A DNA stretch of 64,000 nt from Sphingomonas sp. Y57 (GTDB lineage Bacteria > Pseudomonadota > Alphaproteobacteria > Sphingomonadales > Sphingomonadaceae): the NCBI RefSeq assembly GCF_001015195.1, contig NZ_LDES01000027.1, positions 1 to 64,000 of the forward strand, read 5' to 3'. The translations under genes and the position numbers were made by a program. The notes under the pieces are model-generated. The model was not told the DNA's origin. It saw nothing but the letters and a program-made list of their open reading frames with translations, and did no database searches. Positions 32,302 through 40,951 of the stretch are shown piece by piece. Position 1 is the first letter of the stretch; every line of letters begins with the position of its first letter.

Positions 32302-32433
32302 ATGTTCACGATCAACCGCCGGGATCTGGCGCACACGCTGCTGATCGCATCGATGTTCATGGTGATCGGCCTGGGCTGCGTCGACCGGATGATCGGCAAC
32401 CCGGCGGATTTCCCGGTCGCCGAACGGGGCTGA
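32302..32433 (+). CDS. Small membrane protein, 43 residues
   Basis: ATG 32302 follows GGAGGA (32292-32297) with good spacing. The product is MFTINRRDLAHTLLIASMFM followed by VIGLGCVDRMIGNP: a short basic N-terminus and one hydrophobic segment with a Cys. It could be a single-pass protein or, with GC at the end of the hydrophobic stretch, a tiny lipoprotein. It is divergent from uvrA across the LexA box. No relative is recognised. Confidence 0.5.
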   Translation: MFTINRRDLAHTLLIASMFMVIGLGCVDRMIGNPADFPVAERG

Positions 32434-32443
32434 ATTCGGCCCG

Positions 32444-32526
32444 GCATCATGGCGAAAGCCAGGATTTCTTCTTCTTCTTCCTCGCCGCCCAGAAGACAGT
32501 GAGATTCCGGCTTTCGCCGGAATGAC
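32444..32526. repeat. REP-like imperfect inverted repeat
   Basis: Arms at about 32444-32467 (core GGCGAAAGCC) and 32501-32526 (core GGCTTTCGCC, ending GGAATGAC) are inverted copies with several mismatches, separated by a CTT-rich loop. The right arm matches the common 'ATTCCGGCTTTCGCCGGAAT' proteobacterial REP pattern. It lies between a small gene and a convergent gene, so it may also end transcripts. Confidence 0.65.
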
Positions 32527-32553
32527 GGGTTGGGGGAACGGGCCGCGTCCGCG

Positions 32554-33138
32554 TCAGCGCGTCGCGCCCGGCTTCCACAATATGTCCCCGGAACCATCGA
32601 GGCCGGGGCCGGCCCGGTTGAGCCAGCGGGCGAGGACGAACAGATGGTCCGACAGCCGGTTGATATAGGCGAGCCCGGTCGGGTTGAGCCCGACATCGGC
32701 GTCGGCCGTCACGGCCGACCGTTCGGTCCGGCGGCAGATCGCGCGGGCGAGGTGGATCGCCGCCGCGCCCGGATCGCCACCCGGCAGGATGAAACTGCGC
32801 AGCGATTCGAGATCGGCGTTCATCGCATCGATCTCCGCCTCCAGCCGCTCGACCTGCGAGGGGACGATGCGCAGGCTCATCTCCGACGGCGCATAGTCGG
32901 GGCCGGGCGTGGCGAAGTCGGCGCCCAGGTCGAACAGCTCGTTCTGGATGCGGCCGAGCTGGGCGCGGGCCCCATCGGGCAGGGCATGGGTCAGCGCGAC
33001 GCCGATCGCGGAATTGAGCTCGTCGACATCGCCGATCGCGGCCATGCGCGGCGCGCTCTTGGGCAGGCGCGACCCATCGACCAGCCCGGTTTCACCCCGG
33101 TCGCCGGTGCGCGTGTATATCTTCGTCAGTCGGACCAT
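32554..33138 (-). CDS. Cob(I)alamin adenosyltransferase, PduO type
   Basis: 194 residues. The ATP-binding N-terminus is MVRLTKIYTRTGDRGETGLV, a diagnostic motif. GDVDELNSAIGVAL, FDLGADFATP, FILPGGDPGAAAIHLARAIC and RTERSAVTADADVGLNPTGL then LAYINRLSDHLFVLARWLN follow; all belong to the PduO five-helix trimer family. The enzyme adenosylates cob(I)alamin to coenzyme B12. The twin-transmembrane gene lies 13 bases upstream on the same strand, a pairing often seen in sphingomonads. No other cobalamin genes are in view. Confidence 0.95.
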   Translation of the reverse strand: MVRLTKIYTRTGDRGETGLVDGSRLPKSAPRMAAIGDVDELNSAIGVALTHALPDGARAQLGRIQNELFDLGADFATPGPDYAPSEMSLRIVPSQVERLEAEIDAMNADLESLRSFILPGGDPGAAAIHLARAICRRTERSAVTADADVGLNPTGLAYINRLSDHLFVLARWLNRAGPGLDGSGDILWKPGATR

Positions 33139-33151
33139 GGATAACGACCGC

Positions 33152-33382
33152 TTATTGGCGGCTCATGATCAGCAGCAGGATGACGAGGATCACCGCGAGC
33201 GCCTGGAACGCGATGCGCATCCGCATCATCCGGTTCTGCTTGAGTCCCGACTGGTTCATGCTGCCCGCCTTGAGGTCGGCCTCGGTCGTCTTGAGGAAGG
33301 CGATGATCCCGCGCACCAGCGCCACGACTGTCGCGACCATCGCGGCGAGGATCAGGATGAAGAAGAAGGTGTTTCCGCTCAT
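33152..33382 (-). CDS. Twin-transmembrane (HIG1-like) small protein
   Basis: 76 residues with two membrane helices (FFFILILAAMVATVVALVRG near 6-25 and RIAFQALAVILVILLLIMS near 56-74) joined by a polar loop containing LKTTEADLKAGSMNQSGLKQ. The loop motif with a conserved NxSGLKQNRMM and the short size match the alphaproteobacterial HIG1/twin-TM group. Mitochondrial HIG1 proteins bind respiratory complexes; a role here is not established. It is in an operon with the adenosyltransferase gene. Confidence 0.8.
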   Translation of the reverse strand: MSGNTFFFILILAAMVATVVALVRGIIAFLKTTEADLKAGSMNQSGLKQNRMMRMRIAFQALAVILVILLLIMSRQ

Positions 33383-33434
33383 GCGGGGGGTTTAGCGCGG
33401 GTGGGCCTTCAGGTCGAAGGAAAACGAGCATGAA

Positions 33435-33547
33435 TCTCCCTTCGCTTCAGGGGAGGAACGAAAGGGTGAAGTTCTGCGGGACGATCGGGGGAGGCTCGCT
33501 GCGCTCGCCACCCACGCCCTAACCCCCTCCCCTGAAAGGGAAGGAGA
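33435..33547. repeat. Inverted repeat spanning the gluQ 3' end
   Basis: The left arm 33435-33456 (core TTCAGGGGAGG) and right arm 33526-33547 (core CCTCCCCTGAAAGGG) are 22-base inverted copies with three or four mismatches. The right arm is inside the gluQ coding end and supplies the last residues FSFPFRGGG before the stop at 33519. The element therefore seems to have replaced the native C-terminus of the gene. Confidence 0.65.
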
Positions 33548-34391
33548 ACCGCTCCCGCAATCGCTCCACCAACGCTCCCGCATCCACACCTTCGGCCCGC
33601 ATCGCCGCCAGCGTCGGCGAGCCGGCGCGTTTGGCGAGGCGTTCGCCCTTGTCGTCGGTCAGCAGCGGATGGTGGTGGTAGCAGGGCACCGGCAGGCCGA
33701 GCAGCGCCTGGAGCAAGCGGTGGACATGGGTCGCGGCGAACAGGTCCTCGCCGCGCACCACGTCGGTCACGCCCTGCGCCGCGTCGTCGACGGTGACGGC
33801 GAGGTGATAGCTGGTCGGCGCGTCCTTGCGGGCGAGGACGACGTCGCCATGGATCTCGGGCGTAGCGGCGATCTCGCCGCCGCCGCTGTCGCACCACGCC
33901 AGCCTACCGGCCTGCGCAATGGCTTGGGCGATGTCGAGCCGCCAGGCATGCGGCTCGCCCGCCGCGATCCGCGCAGCGCGCTCATCCTCTCCCAGGCCGC
34001 GGCAGATGCCGGGATAGAGCGGGCCGTCGGGGCCGTGCGGCGCGGCGGCGCTCGCGGCGATCTCGGCGGCGATGCGGGCGCGGGTGCAGAAGCAGGGATA
34101 GACCAGACCCATCGCCTTCAGCCGGTCGAGCGCCGCGGCATAGAGCGGCAGGCGCTTCGACTGGAAGACGACCTCCCCGTCCCAGGCAAGGCCGAGCCAG
34201 CGCAGATCCTCCAGGATTCCCGCGACATGCTCGGGCCGGCAGCGGGTCGGGTCGATATCCTCGATCCGCAGCAGGAAGTGTCCGCCCTTCGCCCGCGCCA
34301 GGTCATGGGCGCACAGCGCGGAGAAGGCGTGGCCGAGATGAAGGCGCCCGGTGGGGCTCGGTGCGAATCGAGAAATCGACGAGGCGTTCAT
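33519..34391 (-). CDS. gluQ: Glutamyl-queuosine tRNA(Asp) synthetase (GluQRS)
   Basis: 290 residues, a GluRS catalytic core without the anticodon domain. The HIGH-type motif is RFAPSPTGRLHLGHAFSALC; IEDIDPTRCRPEHV follows; the zinc ligands are in YPCFCTRARI and YPGICRG; YHLAVTVDDAAQGVTDVVRG and RGEDLFAATHVHRLLQALLG are family blocks; and KGERLAKRAGSPTL replaces KMSKS. It attaches glutamate to the queuosine at position 34 of tRNA(Asp), so no free tRNA(Glu) is charged. The last ~10 residues come from an inverted repeat. It is divergent from the HNH gene. Confidence 0.95.
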   Translation of the reverse strand: MNASSISRFAPSPTGRLHLGHAFSALCAHDLARAKGGHFLLRIEDIDPTRCRPEHVAGILEDLRWLGLAWDGEVVFQSKRLPLYAAALDRLKAMGLVYPCFCTRARIAAEIAASAAAPHGPDGPLYPGICRGLGEDERAARIAAGEPHAWRLDIAQAIAQAGRLAWCDSGGGEIAATPEIHGDVVLARKDAPTSYHLAVTVDDAAQGVTDVVRGEDLFAATHVHRLLQALLGLPVPCYHHHPLLTDDKGERLAKRAGSPTLAAMRAEGVDAGALVERLRERFSFPFRGGG

Positions 34392-34567
34392 TCAGACTCT
34401 TGACGGGGAGTCAACGGAGATGCTGTCATGCCCATGTCACGCTTTCCGGCGAAAGGGTGGCCACAGAGGGCGCGGCCGGTTCGGCCATAGGCGTTCCGGT
34501 GTGCGAACGGAAGGTCGAGGGCGATGCCGGATGGGTTCTCCATCCTGCGGGAGGCCTTGGTTCGACC

Positions 34568-35134
34568 ATGTATCACTCCGATCTCATGCGGCATCCGGAC
34601 AGTTGCCCGGCGCTCGTGCTCAATGCGGACTATACCCCGCTGAGCTATTACCCGCTTTCCCTGTGGAACTGGCAGACCGCCATCAAGGCGGTTTTTTTGG
34701 AACGTGTCGATATCGTCTCGCACTATGATCGCGAGGTGCGCAGCCCGACCTTCGCGATGAAGCTGCCCTCGGTGATCGCGCTGCGCCAATATGTGAAGCA
34801 GTCGGAAAACCCCGCCTTCACCCGCTTCAACCTGTTCCTGCGCGACCGCTTCTCCTGCCAATATTGCGGGTCGCTGTCCGATCTCACCTTCGACCATGTC
34901 ATTCCCCGCGCACAGGGCGGCCGGACAACGTGGGAGAATGTCTCCACCGCCTGCGCACCGTGCAACCTGCGCAAGGGCGGCCGCACCCCGCGCGAGGCGG
35001 GGATGCGTCTGTTCGAGGCGCCGCGCCGTCCGACCAGCTGGGAGCTGCAGGAAAACGGCCGCAGCTTTCCGCCGCATTATCTCCACCAGAGCTGGCGGGA
35101 CTGGCTCTACTGGGACGTCGAACTGGAAGCCTGA
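34568..35134 (+). CDS. HNH endonuclease-domain protein
   Basis: 188 residues. The N-terminal block LVLNADYTPLSYYPLSLWNW and ERVDIVSHYDREVRSPTFAM is typical of a conserved alphaproteobacterial HNH family. The C-terminal nuclease has the zinc pair CQYCG, the catalytic DHVIPRAQGGRTTWENV and the second pair CAPCNLRKGGRTPREAGM. ATG 34568 is chosen because the conserved block starts ~15 residues later; the frame is open further upstream but reads through the promoter region. Its cellular role is not known; it is a stand-alone gene, not part of a restriction system here. Confidence 0.9.
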   Translation: MYHSDLMRHPDSCPALVLNADYTPLSYYPLSLWNWQTAIKAVFLERVDIVSHYDREVRSPTFAMKLPSVIALRQYVKQSENPAFTRFNLFLRDRFSCQYCGSLSDLTFDHVIPRAQGGRTTWENVSTACAPCNLRKGGRTPREAGMRLFEAPRRPTSWELQENGRSFPPHYLHQSWRDWLYWDVELEA

Positions 35135-35243
35135 TCGACCTCTCGAAACCCATCCGAAACGATCGTCGCCATTCCCCGTTGCCCCGCGCGCCATGGGGGC
35201 GTAATTCCGCGGCGGGTTGGGTGCGTCGCGGGGGCAAGGCCTT

Positions 35244-35687
35244 ATGTATTCGTCCGAAGTGCAGGTGCGGGGCGGCAGCAACCGGCGCGCCGTTCCGCGT
35301 GGCGCCGCTGCCTTCGATACCCGTTACGGCGTGCCGGCGGCGTCGACCCGCTTGCCCTGCCGGATCATCGACATCTCCAGCAGCGGTGCGCGCCTCCGCC
35401 TCTATCAGCAACTCCCGCCCGAAACCTCCATCCGCCTGTCGCTACCCGGCAAGGGGTTGGTCGACGCGCATATCGTGTGGGCGGACGGGCGCGAGGCCGG
35501 TTGCCGCTTCGACCGCCCGCTCGACGACGACACCGTCACGGTGCTGCGCGCGAGCGCGACCGAACGCGGTGCGGCGCAGTCCGGAGTCCCCGACAGCCCG
35601 TCCTGGCGGAAGCCGGGGTCGCTGTTTGCCTCGTTCTTCGTGCTCGGTGCCTGGCAACCGCGGAAATCCCGCTTCTCCGCGGGGTGA
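35244..35687 (+). CDS. PilZ domain-containing protein
   Basis: 147 residues from ATG 35244. The PilZ c-di-GMP pocket is suggested by SNRRAVPRGAAAFDTRY (basic loop) and LPCRIIDISSSGARLRLYQQ, the D-x-S-x-x-G-x-R motif, followed by strands to AGCRFDRPLDDDTV. The RxxxR element is partly degenerate, so binding should not be assumed. The tail after residue 105 is low in structure. It lies downstream of the HNH gene with a 109-base gap and converges on the M14 peptidase gene. Confidence 0.8.
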   Translation: MYSSEVQVRGGSNRRAVPRGAAAFDTRYGVPAASTRLPCRIIDISSSGARLRLYQQLPPETSIRLSLPGKGLVDAHIVWADGREAGCRFDRPLDDDTVTVLRASATERGAAQSGVPDSPSWRKPGSLFASFFVLGAWQPRKSRFSAG

Positions 35688-35702
35688 GCCCGGCGGCCGG
35701 CT

Positions 35703-36845
35703 TCAGCGTTTCGCCGGCAGCTCGTCCAATATCTCATGCAGTGCGCCGAGGCATTCGGCGCCCAGCCGCTTCGACCGCTCGGGCGACCAGCCATGCTGGG
35801 CGTCGGGCAGGTCGGCATTGTCCTTGAACGGCATCTCCAGCGTCGTCGCGATGCAGCCGAAGCGGTTGGCGAGCTGGTTGGTCGACATCGACAGGTTCGC
35901 CTTTCCCTTTGCCGCCACCGGATAGCCGCGCCGCGTCTGGAAGTCGGGGCATCGCCGCGCCAGCGTGTCGCGGAACAGGTGGTAGAGCCGGCCCTGCTCC
36001 TCGGTCCAGTTGGGGATGCCTTCGAAACCTGCGATGAAGACGTGCGGGATCGCTTCGTCGCCATGGACGTCCATGGCGAAGTCGACGCCGGTCCGGTCCA
36101 TCCGCGCGAGGATGTGGAGGACCTCGGGGCTGCGCTCCGCAGTCGGCTCATGCCATTCGCGATTCAGGTTCACCCCGGCGGCATTGGTCCGCAGATGGCC
36201 CCGCCGCGAGCCGTCCGGATTCATGTTCGGCACGATATGGAAGGTGGCCCGCCGGCGCAGGCTGCGCGCGACTGCATCGTGGGGGTCCGTCAGCCGCTCG
36301 AGCGCGCCTTCCATCCACCATTCGGCCATGCTCTCGCCGGGATGCTGGCGGGCGTAGAGCCAGACGGTCTTCGGACCTTCGCCGATCGTCAGCAGGTCGA
36401 TGTCCTGCCCGTCGAGCGTGGCGCCCAGCCGTTCATGGGTAACACCCGGCGCGCCGGCAATGCGGGCGACGAGGTCATGGTGCCGCTCCATCGAATAGGG
36501 CGCGAAATAGGCGAGCCAGACACTGTCGGCGTCAGGGGTGACGCGGATCGTCAACGCGCCGCCGGCATAGTCGGTCGGCACTCGCCGCCAGACCTGCCGG
36601 TCGGCCGAGCAGCACGCCTGGTACTCCTTCCACCCGTCGGGATAGGCGGCCCCGCCGGCATTGCCGATCCGCAGCGTGACCGGCACCCCCTTCGCGCCGC
36701 TCAGGCGGAAATGGAACCATTGATAGAAGTCGGACTGGTGGTCCTTGACGATGGCGAGGTCGAAAGTCGTGCCGTCGCGGCCGATGACGGCGATGTTGCC
36801 GCTGTCGAAACCGCTGGAGATGCTGATGCTGTCAGGGTGGCTCAT
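35703..36845 (-). CDS. M14-family zinc carboxypeptidase-like protein
   Basis: 380 residues. An N-terminal beta domain ([20 protein letters not shown] to YFAPYSMERHHDLVARIAGA) is followed by the peptidase fold. The zinc ligands are in ARQHPGESMAEWWMEGALE (H-x-x-E) and DVHGDEAIPHVF (His). VPNMNPDGSRRGHLRTNAAG and VNLNREWHEP are the substrate Arg/Asn block, and ATTLEMPFKDN supplies the catalytic Glu. The layout matches the cytosolic carboxypeptidase (CCP)-like subgroup, which trims C-terminal or side-chain glutamates. There is no signal peptide. ATG 36845 overlaps the stop of the upstream lipoprotein gene by four bases. Confidence 0.92.
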   Translation of the reverse strand: MSHPDSISISSGFDSGNIAVIGRDGTTFDLAIVKDHQSDFYQWFHFRLSGAKGVPVTLRIGNAGGAAYPDGWKEYQACCSADRQVWRRVPTDYAGGALTIRVTPDADSVWLAYFAPYSMERHHDLVARIAGAPGVTHERLGATLDGQDIDLLTIGEGPKTVWLYARQHPGESMAEWWMEGALERLTDPHDAVARSLRRRATFHIVPNMNPDGSRRGHLRTNAAGVNLNREWHEPTAERSPEVLHILARMDRTGVDFAMDVHGDEAIPHVFIAGFEGIPNWTEEQGRLYHLFRDTLARRCPDFQTRRGYPVAAKGKANLSMSTNQLANRFGCIATTLEMPFKDNADLPDAQHGWSPERSKRLGAECLGALHEILDELPAKR

Positions 36846-37465
36846 TTCACCGTGATAGTCTCGCCCGACCGGCCGGGGAAGTCCCTGAACAGGGCTGCGG
36901 CGAGCCGCGCGACGGTCGCCTCGGGATTAGCCTGGGGCGTGCCGTCCCGAGCTTCCGTCTCGGCGCGGCCTTCCCAGATCACCGTGCCCTCGGAACGGCG
37001 CTTGAGCTGGATCGAGAGCTGGGTCTGCACGTCCATCCGTTCCTTGGACTTGCCGATCGGGAAGCTAACCGCCCCGCCGAGCCCGACGCTGGTCCCGCCG
37101 TGCCAGCCGCCGCCGCTGCCGCCGCCGAGGCCGATCGACATGGACGACCCCCGCGTTTGCCCGGTCGGGCGCCAGTTCCTCCGCACCTCGGTGATGGCGA
37201 CCAGCTCGGACTTGGTCAGGTCGGGTGCGATGTGGAAGCCGAGCCGGTCGAGTTCGGCACGGACGATGCGGGCATAGGTCTGGAACTCCAGGTCCTTCGA
37301 CAGCGTCGGGTCGCGAGGTTCCACCGTCACCTCGCCCTTGGCGATCGGCTGGCCGAGGTGGAAGCGGGTGACCCGCGTTTCGGGCATCTGGGCAGCACAG
37401 CCCGCCAGCGCCAGCGCGGTACCGATCAACAGGGCCTTCGACAGCAGGGCGTGCGACGTTCTCAT
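36842..37465 (-). CDS. DUF4136-type lipoprotein
   Basis: 207 residues from ATG 37465. The signal sequence and lipobox MRTSHALLSKALLIGTALAL then AGCAA predict an outer-membrane or periplasmic lipoprotein with Cys at ~23. The mature part has TFHLGQP-like strands (TRVTRFHLGQPIAKGEVTVE), a Gly-rich centre (SIGLGGGSGGGWHGGTSVGL) and IQLKRRSEGTVIWEGRAETE, as in the DUF4136 family, of unknown function. An open frame continues upstream to 37708 but lacks a signal peptide there. Coupled to the M14 gene by ATGA. Confidence 0.8.
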   Translation of the reverse strand: MRTSHALLSKALLIGTALALAGCAAQMPETRVTRFHLGQPIAKGEVTVEPRDPTLSKDLEFQTYARIVRAELDRLGFHIAPDLTKSELVAITEVRRNWRPTGQTRGSSMSIGLGGGSGGGWHGGTSVGLGGAVSFPIGKSKERMDVQTQLSIQLKRRSEGTVIWEGRAETEARDGTPQANPEATVARLAAALFRDFPGRSGETITVK

Positions 37466-37736
37466 GTCATCCTCCGAGACGATGCTCCGCATCGAAACGC
37501 GGCAGCAACGATATGGCTGCAATGATTCTGATGGACGGTAAATGAATAAAGTCGGGAGAAGCCCCTTCGCTTCGCGGATGGCCGCGATCCATAAGGGGGG
37601 AGGCCACGCCGGTTCGATGCCCGGCGTCAGCATCCGAGGGGCAAATGAACAACCCCCGCTTGACTCCTCGGGCTCCAGCCCATAGGGGAGCGCCTCGTTT
37701 TTCCACATATCAGCTTAGAAAGCAGGCGCAGACGCC

Positions 37737-37862
37737 ATGAAGATCCGCAACTCTCTCAAGTCGCTCAAGGACCGGCATCGGGACAACCGCGTGATCCGTC
37801 GTCGTGGCCGCACCTATGTGATCAACAAGACCAACCGCCGTTTCAAGGCGCGCCAGGGCTGA
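37737..37862 (+). CDS. rpmJ: 50S ribosomal protein L36
   Basis: 41 residues starting [20 protein letters not shown] and then [20 protein letters not shown]. This is the longer, zinc-free (C-minus) L36 form: the four Cys/His ligands of the short form are absent. It is the form usual in alphaproteobacteria. The TGA stop overlaps a CTG codon that opens the frame of the following HAD phosphatase. Confidence 0.96.
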   Translation: MKIRNSLKSLKDRHRDNRVIRRRGRTYVINKTNRRFKARQG

Positions 37863-38500
37863 TCACGCCGCTTTCGGGCGGGCGCCGCATACGCGCCGTC
37901 ATCTTCGATGTCGGCAATGTGCTCTACGACTGGAATCTCCGGCAGTTCTTCGAAAAGCTCGTGCCTGCGCACGAGCTTGAACTGTTTCTGCGCGACGTCG
38001 TCAACCTCGACTGGCATGGCCAGCACGATGCCGGTCGTCCCTTCGCCGAGACGAGCGCCGAGCTGATCGCCGCCTGGCCTCGCTTCGCCGACGCCATCGG
38101 CGTCTTCGGGCCGCGCTTCGCGGACACCATCACCGGCCTGCTGCCGGGCATGGGATCGATCGTCCGCGACCTGCATGCGCATGGCGTGCCGCTCTTCGCG
38201 ATCACCAATTTCAGCCATGAATTCTGGCCGCCTTTCCGCGCGCGGGAAGCGGCGATCTTCGACCTGTTCGCCGATATCCTGGTCTCGGGCGAGGTGCGGC
38301 TGATCAAGCCGGATCCGGCAATCTACGCGATGGCGCTCGACCGCTTCGGGCTCGACGCGTCGGAGGCGATCTTCATCGACGACCGTGCGGACAACGTCGT
38401 CGCGGCGGAGGCGCTGGGGATCGCCGGGCATCTGTTCGTCGGGGCCGGGCCGCTGCGCGCCGAGCTCGAAGGGCTGGGATTGATTCCATCCCGTCTTTGA
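37859..38500 (+). CDS. HAD-superfamily phosphatase with an unusual start
   Basis: The HAD nucleophile motif [12 protein letters not shown] lies at 37895-37930, followed by ITNFSHEFW (motif II Thr), [15 protein letters not shown] (motif III Lys) and [16 protein letters not shown] (motif IV). It resembles YihX-like sugar-phosphate phosphatases. The first normal start codon, GTG 37919, falls after the catalytic Asp and cannot be right. The frame stays open upstream through rpmJ with no ATG, GTG or TTG near. CTG at 37859 overlaps the rpmJ stop (CTGA) and gives 213 residues, so coupled initiation at CTG is proposed. Confidence 0.8.
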   Translation: MITPLSGGRRIRAVIFDVGNVLYDWNLRQFFEKLVPAHELELFLRDVVNLDWHGQHDAGRPFAETSAELIAAWPRFADAIGVFGPRFADTITGLLPGMGSIVRDLHAHGVPLFAITNFSHEFWPPFRAREAAIFDLFADILVSGEVRLIKPDPAIYAMALDRFGLDASEAIFIDDRADNVVAAEALGIAGHLFVGAGPLRAELEGLGLIPSRL

Positions 38501-38565
38501 CCGCGATCAAAGCCGACTCGCGCGGCCCACGTCACAGTGGCTCCGACAGATACGGAGGTCACGAC

Positions 38566-38676
38566 ATGATCGGTTTCATCGGCAATCACTATCTGGTCCT
38601 GCCAATCGCGGCGGCCGCGCTCTTCATGGCGGTGGTCGGCTTCGTGAGCATCGAAGACATGCTGCGTCACCGCTGA
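38566..38676 (+). CDS. Small membrane protein, 36 residues
   Basis: ATG 38566 lies seven bases after GGAGG (38554-38558). The product begins MIGFIGNHYLVLPIAAAALF and ends VSIEDMLRHR. It is one membrane helix with a polar, weakly basic C-terminus. It is strongly supported as translated by the ribosome site, but its family is not recognised. It stands alone between the HAD gene and the DUF937 gene. Confidence 0.6.
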   Translation: MIGFIGNHYLVLPIAAAALFMAVVGFVSIEDMLRHR

Positions 38677-38940
38677 CGAGTTCCGGCCGAGCCGGAAGCG
38701 GTAGCGTTCCGACCCCCTCCTCCCGGGCGCTGCCGTAGTTTCCCCGCTTCCCACCCGCTCCCGTACCGACATGCGGGGATGGGTGGGGGCGGGTCTTCTT
38801 CCGTTTCCATCGCATCGCGGGCCGGTTAATTTCGGGTCTCGGCCGCGGGCCGAATCGGAATGTCCGCTCGGACACCCTCTCCCGATCGCCGCGCCGGGCG
38901 CGGACGGCTTCGTCGCGCGAACCTTGTAGGAGTGTTCGTG

Positions 38941-39300
38941 ATGGGTATGCTCGAAGAATTGGCGGAACAGGCCGGTGGCCTCGACTTCGGCGCGATCGGC
39001 GAAAAGCTCGGCCTCTCGGCCGAGCAGGTCCAGGCGGCTGCGAGTCAGCTCCTGCCCCACATCGCCGACCCGAACACCGACAATGACCAGGCCACCCAGG
39101 CGGTCGCCGCGCAGACCGGGATCGACTTCTCGCAACTCAGCGCCCTTCTGCCCGCACTGCTCGCTGCGGCGGGCTCGAAGGGCGGCGATGCCGGCGGGCT
39201 GCTGGGTAATCTGGTGAGTAGCCTTGGCGGCGGCGCTTCGGGCGGCACCGGCGGCGGCCTGCTCGGCGCTCTGGGCGGTCTTCTCGACAACAAGAACTGA
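38941..39300 (+). CDS. DUF937-like protein
   Basis: 119 residues from ATG 38941, after TAGGAG. An N-terminal helical part (LAEQAGGLDFGAIGEKLGLS, AEQVQAAASQLLPHIAD) precedes a Leu/Ala helix (FSQLSALLPALLAAAG) and a Gly-rich tail (GGGASGGTGGGLLGALGGLL). This is the pattern of DUF937/YidB-like proteins. No transport signal is visible. It lies 264 bases after the small membrane gene in a spacer where nothing else is recognised. Function unknown. Confidence 0.7.
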   Translation: MGMLEELAEQAGGLDFGAIGEKLGLSAEQVQAAASQLLPHIADPNTDNDQATQAVAAQTGIDFSQLSALLPALLAAAGSKGGDAGGLLGNLVSSLGGGASGGTGGGLLGALGGLLDNKN

Positions 39301-39355
39301 GCGGTTTCCCGCGTCCGGGCGGCGTCGCCGTCCGGGCGCGGCTCCCGCTCCCTGT

Positions 39356-40951
39356 CTATTTCGCGGCGATATTGTCGGTCCGGCGGATGAAGTCGGCGAC
39401 ATTGTCGTGCAGCGCCTTCAGCGAAGGCCGGTGCAGATAGACCATGTGGCCGGACGGATAGTAGCGATACTCGATATTGCCGGTCAGCGCGGGCGGGACC
39501 GGCAGGTGCTGCAGTTCGTAACGCCCGGCGAAATAGGGTGTCGACACGTCGAAATAGCCGCCGTTGACCATCACCTTCATCGTCGGGTTGCGCTTCATCG
39601 CCACCGCCAGGTCGGGCAGGACGTTGGGGAGCGCGATCAGCGGCTTGTCGGCGCCCGGGGGCCGGTGCCGGTAATCCCAGCTGCCATAGACGTCGAGGCT
39701 GGTCTGGTAATGCCGTCCCTCGCCATAGCGCAGCGTGCCGCGCACATAATCGTTGAACGCGCCGGCATAGGCAGCGCCGATTGCCGACCCCTGCGGGTCA
39801 TAGCCGGCCACCTTGCTCAGCGGGTCGATCGTCCAGCCGGTGAAGCGGGTGTCGAGCGTGCCGGTGGTCAGATCGCGGTCCAGCAGCAACTCTTTCTGGA
39901 GCGCGCCATACTCGATCCGCAGGTTGCTCCGCAGCAGATAGGCGGCCGGAAGGCCGGTATAGCCCGCGAGCTTCTCCGCGATCGCCTGCCGCTCGGCCGC
40001 CGGCAGCGCATTGCCCTGCATCAGCGCCATCGCATAGTCGGTGGTGGCGAAGCGTTCGACCTCGGCCATGAAGCTTTCCAGGTCGTCGGGCCGATTGGCG
40101 ACGCGATGGTGGTACCAGGCGGTCGCCGCATAGGTCGGCAGCGAGACGATATAGGGCAGGTCCACCCCCGGATTCAGCTGCGGGTCGTCGGGGATCAGGT
40201 CCCAGTTCAATATGTCCGACAGCAGGATCACGCCGTTCAGGTCGACATCCTCGTCCTGCAGCGCCCTGGCGAGGCCGGCGGCGCGCATCGTGCCGTAGCT
40301 CTCGCCGAACAGATATTTGGGCGAGGCCCAGCGGCCGTGCTTCGACAGGAACTGGACGATGAAGCGGGCGAAGGCGTGGATGTCCTGGTCGACGCCGTAG
40401 AAGGCCTTGTCCTTGTCCTTCCCCGCGACCCGGCTGAAGCCGGTGCCGGGCGCGTCGATGAAGACGAGGTCCGATGCGTCGAGCAGCGCCATGTCGTTGG
40501 CAACGACGCGGTAGGGCGCGGCCGACGCCTGGCCCGCGTCGCCGGTCTCGACCCGGACCGGCCCGAACGCGCCCATGTGCAGCCAGATGCTCGACGATCC
40601 CGGCCCGCCGTTGAACAGGAAAGTGATCGGCCGGTCGATGGCGGAGGCGCCATTCTTGAAATAGGCGACGTAGAACATCGACGCCTCGGCCTGCTCCTTC
40701 GCGGCCTTGCGGCCGTCCTCGTCGCGCGGAGGGACGTCCTCCCAGCCCTTGGGGTGGACCACCAGCGTCCCCGCCACGGCTTGATACGGGATGCGCACGC
40801 CGCCGGCGCTGACCGACCCGCTGGTGCGCACCTCGTCAGGCTGGAACAAAGTGGGCGCGGCGGCATCCTTCTCGTCGGTCGGTGCGGCGGAAAGGGTGGC
40901 GGGCAGGGCGGTCGTCGCCAGCGCGAGGGTGGCGATCAGGGCAAGGCGCAT
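39356..40951 (-). CDS. Secreted S10-family serine carboxypeptidase-like protein
   Basis: 531 residues from ATG 40951, opening with signal peptide MRLALIATLALATTALPATL and an AxA site. FLFNGGPGSSSIWLHMGAFG is the oxyanion segment; LFGESYGTMRAAGLA contains the Ser nucleophile; VNGGYFDVSTPYFAGRY carries the Asp region; YPSGHMVYLHRPS carries the His. This is the alpha/beta hydrolase S10 layout. It may trim C-terminal residues from periplasmic peptides. It is divergent from the Tat amidase gene, with only a 154-base shared promoter region. Confidence 0.92.
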   Translation of the reverse strand: MRLALIATLALATTALPATLSAAPTDEKDAAAPTLFQPDEVRTSGSVSAGGVRIPYQAVAGTLVVHPKGWEDVPPRDEDGRKAAKEQAEASMFYVAYFKNGASAIDRPITFLFNGGPGSSSIWLHMGAFGPVRVETGDAGQASAAPYRVVANDMALLDASDLVFIDAPGTGFSRVAGKDKDKAFYGVDQDIHAFARFIVQFLSKHGRWASPKYLFGESYGTMRAAGLARALQDEDVDLNGVILLSDILNWDLIPDDPQLNPGVDLPYIVSLPTYAATAWYHHRVANRPDDLESFMAEVERFATTDYAMALMQGNALPAAERQAIAEKLAGYTGLPAAYLLRSNLRIEYGALQKELLLDRDLTTGTLDTRFTGWTIDPLSKVAGYDPQGSAIGAAYAGAFNDYVRGTLRYGEGRHYQTSLDVYGSWDYRHRPPGADKPLIALPNVLPDLAVAMKRNPTMKVMVNGGYFDVSTPYFAGRYELQHLPVPPALTGNIEYRYYPSGHMVYLHRPSLKALHDNVADFIRRTDNIAAK

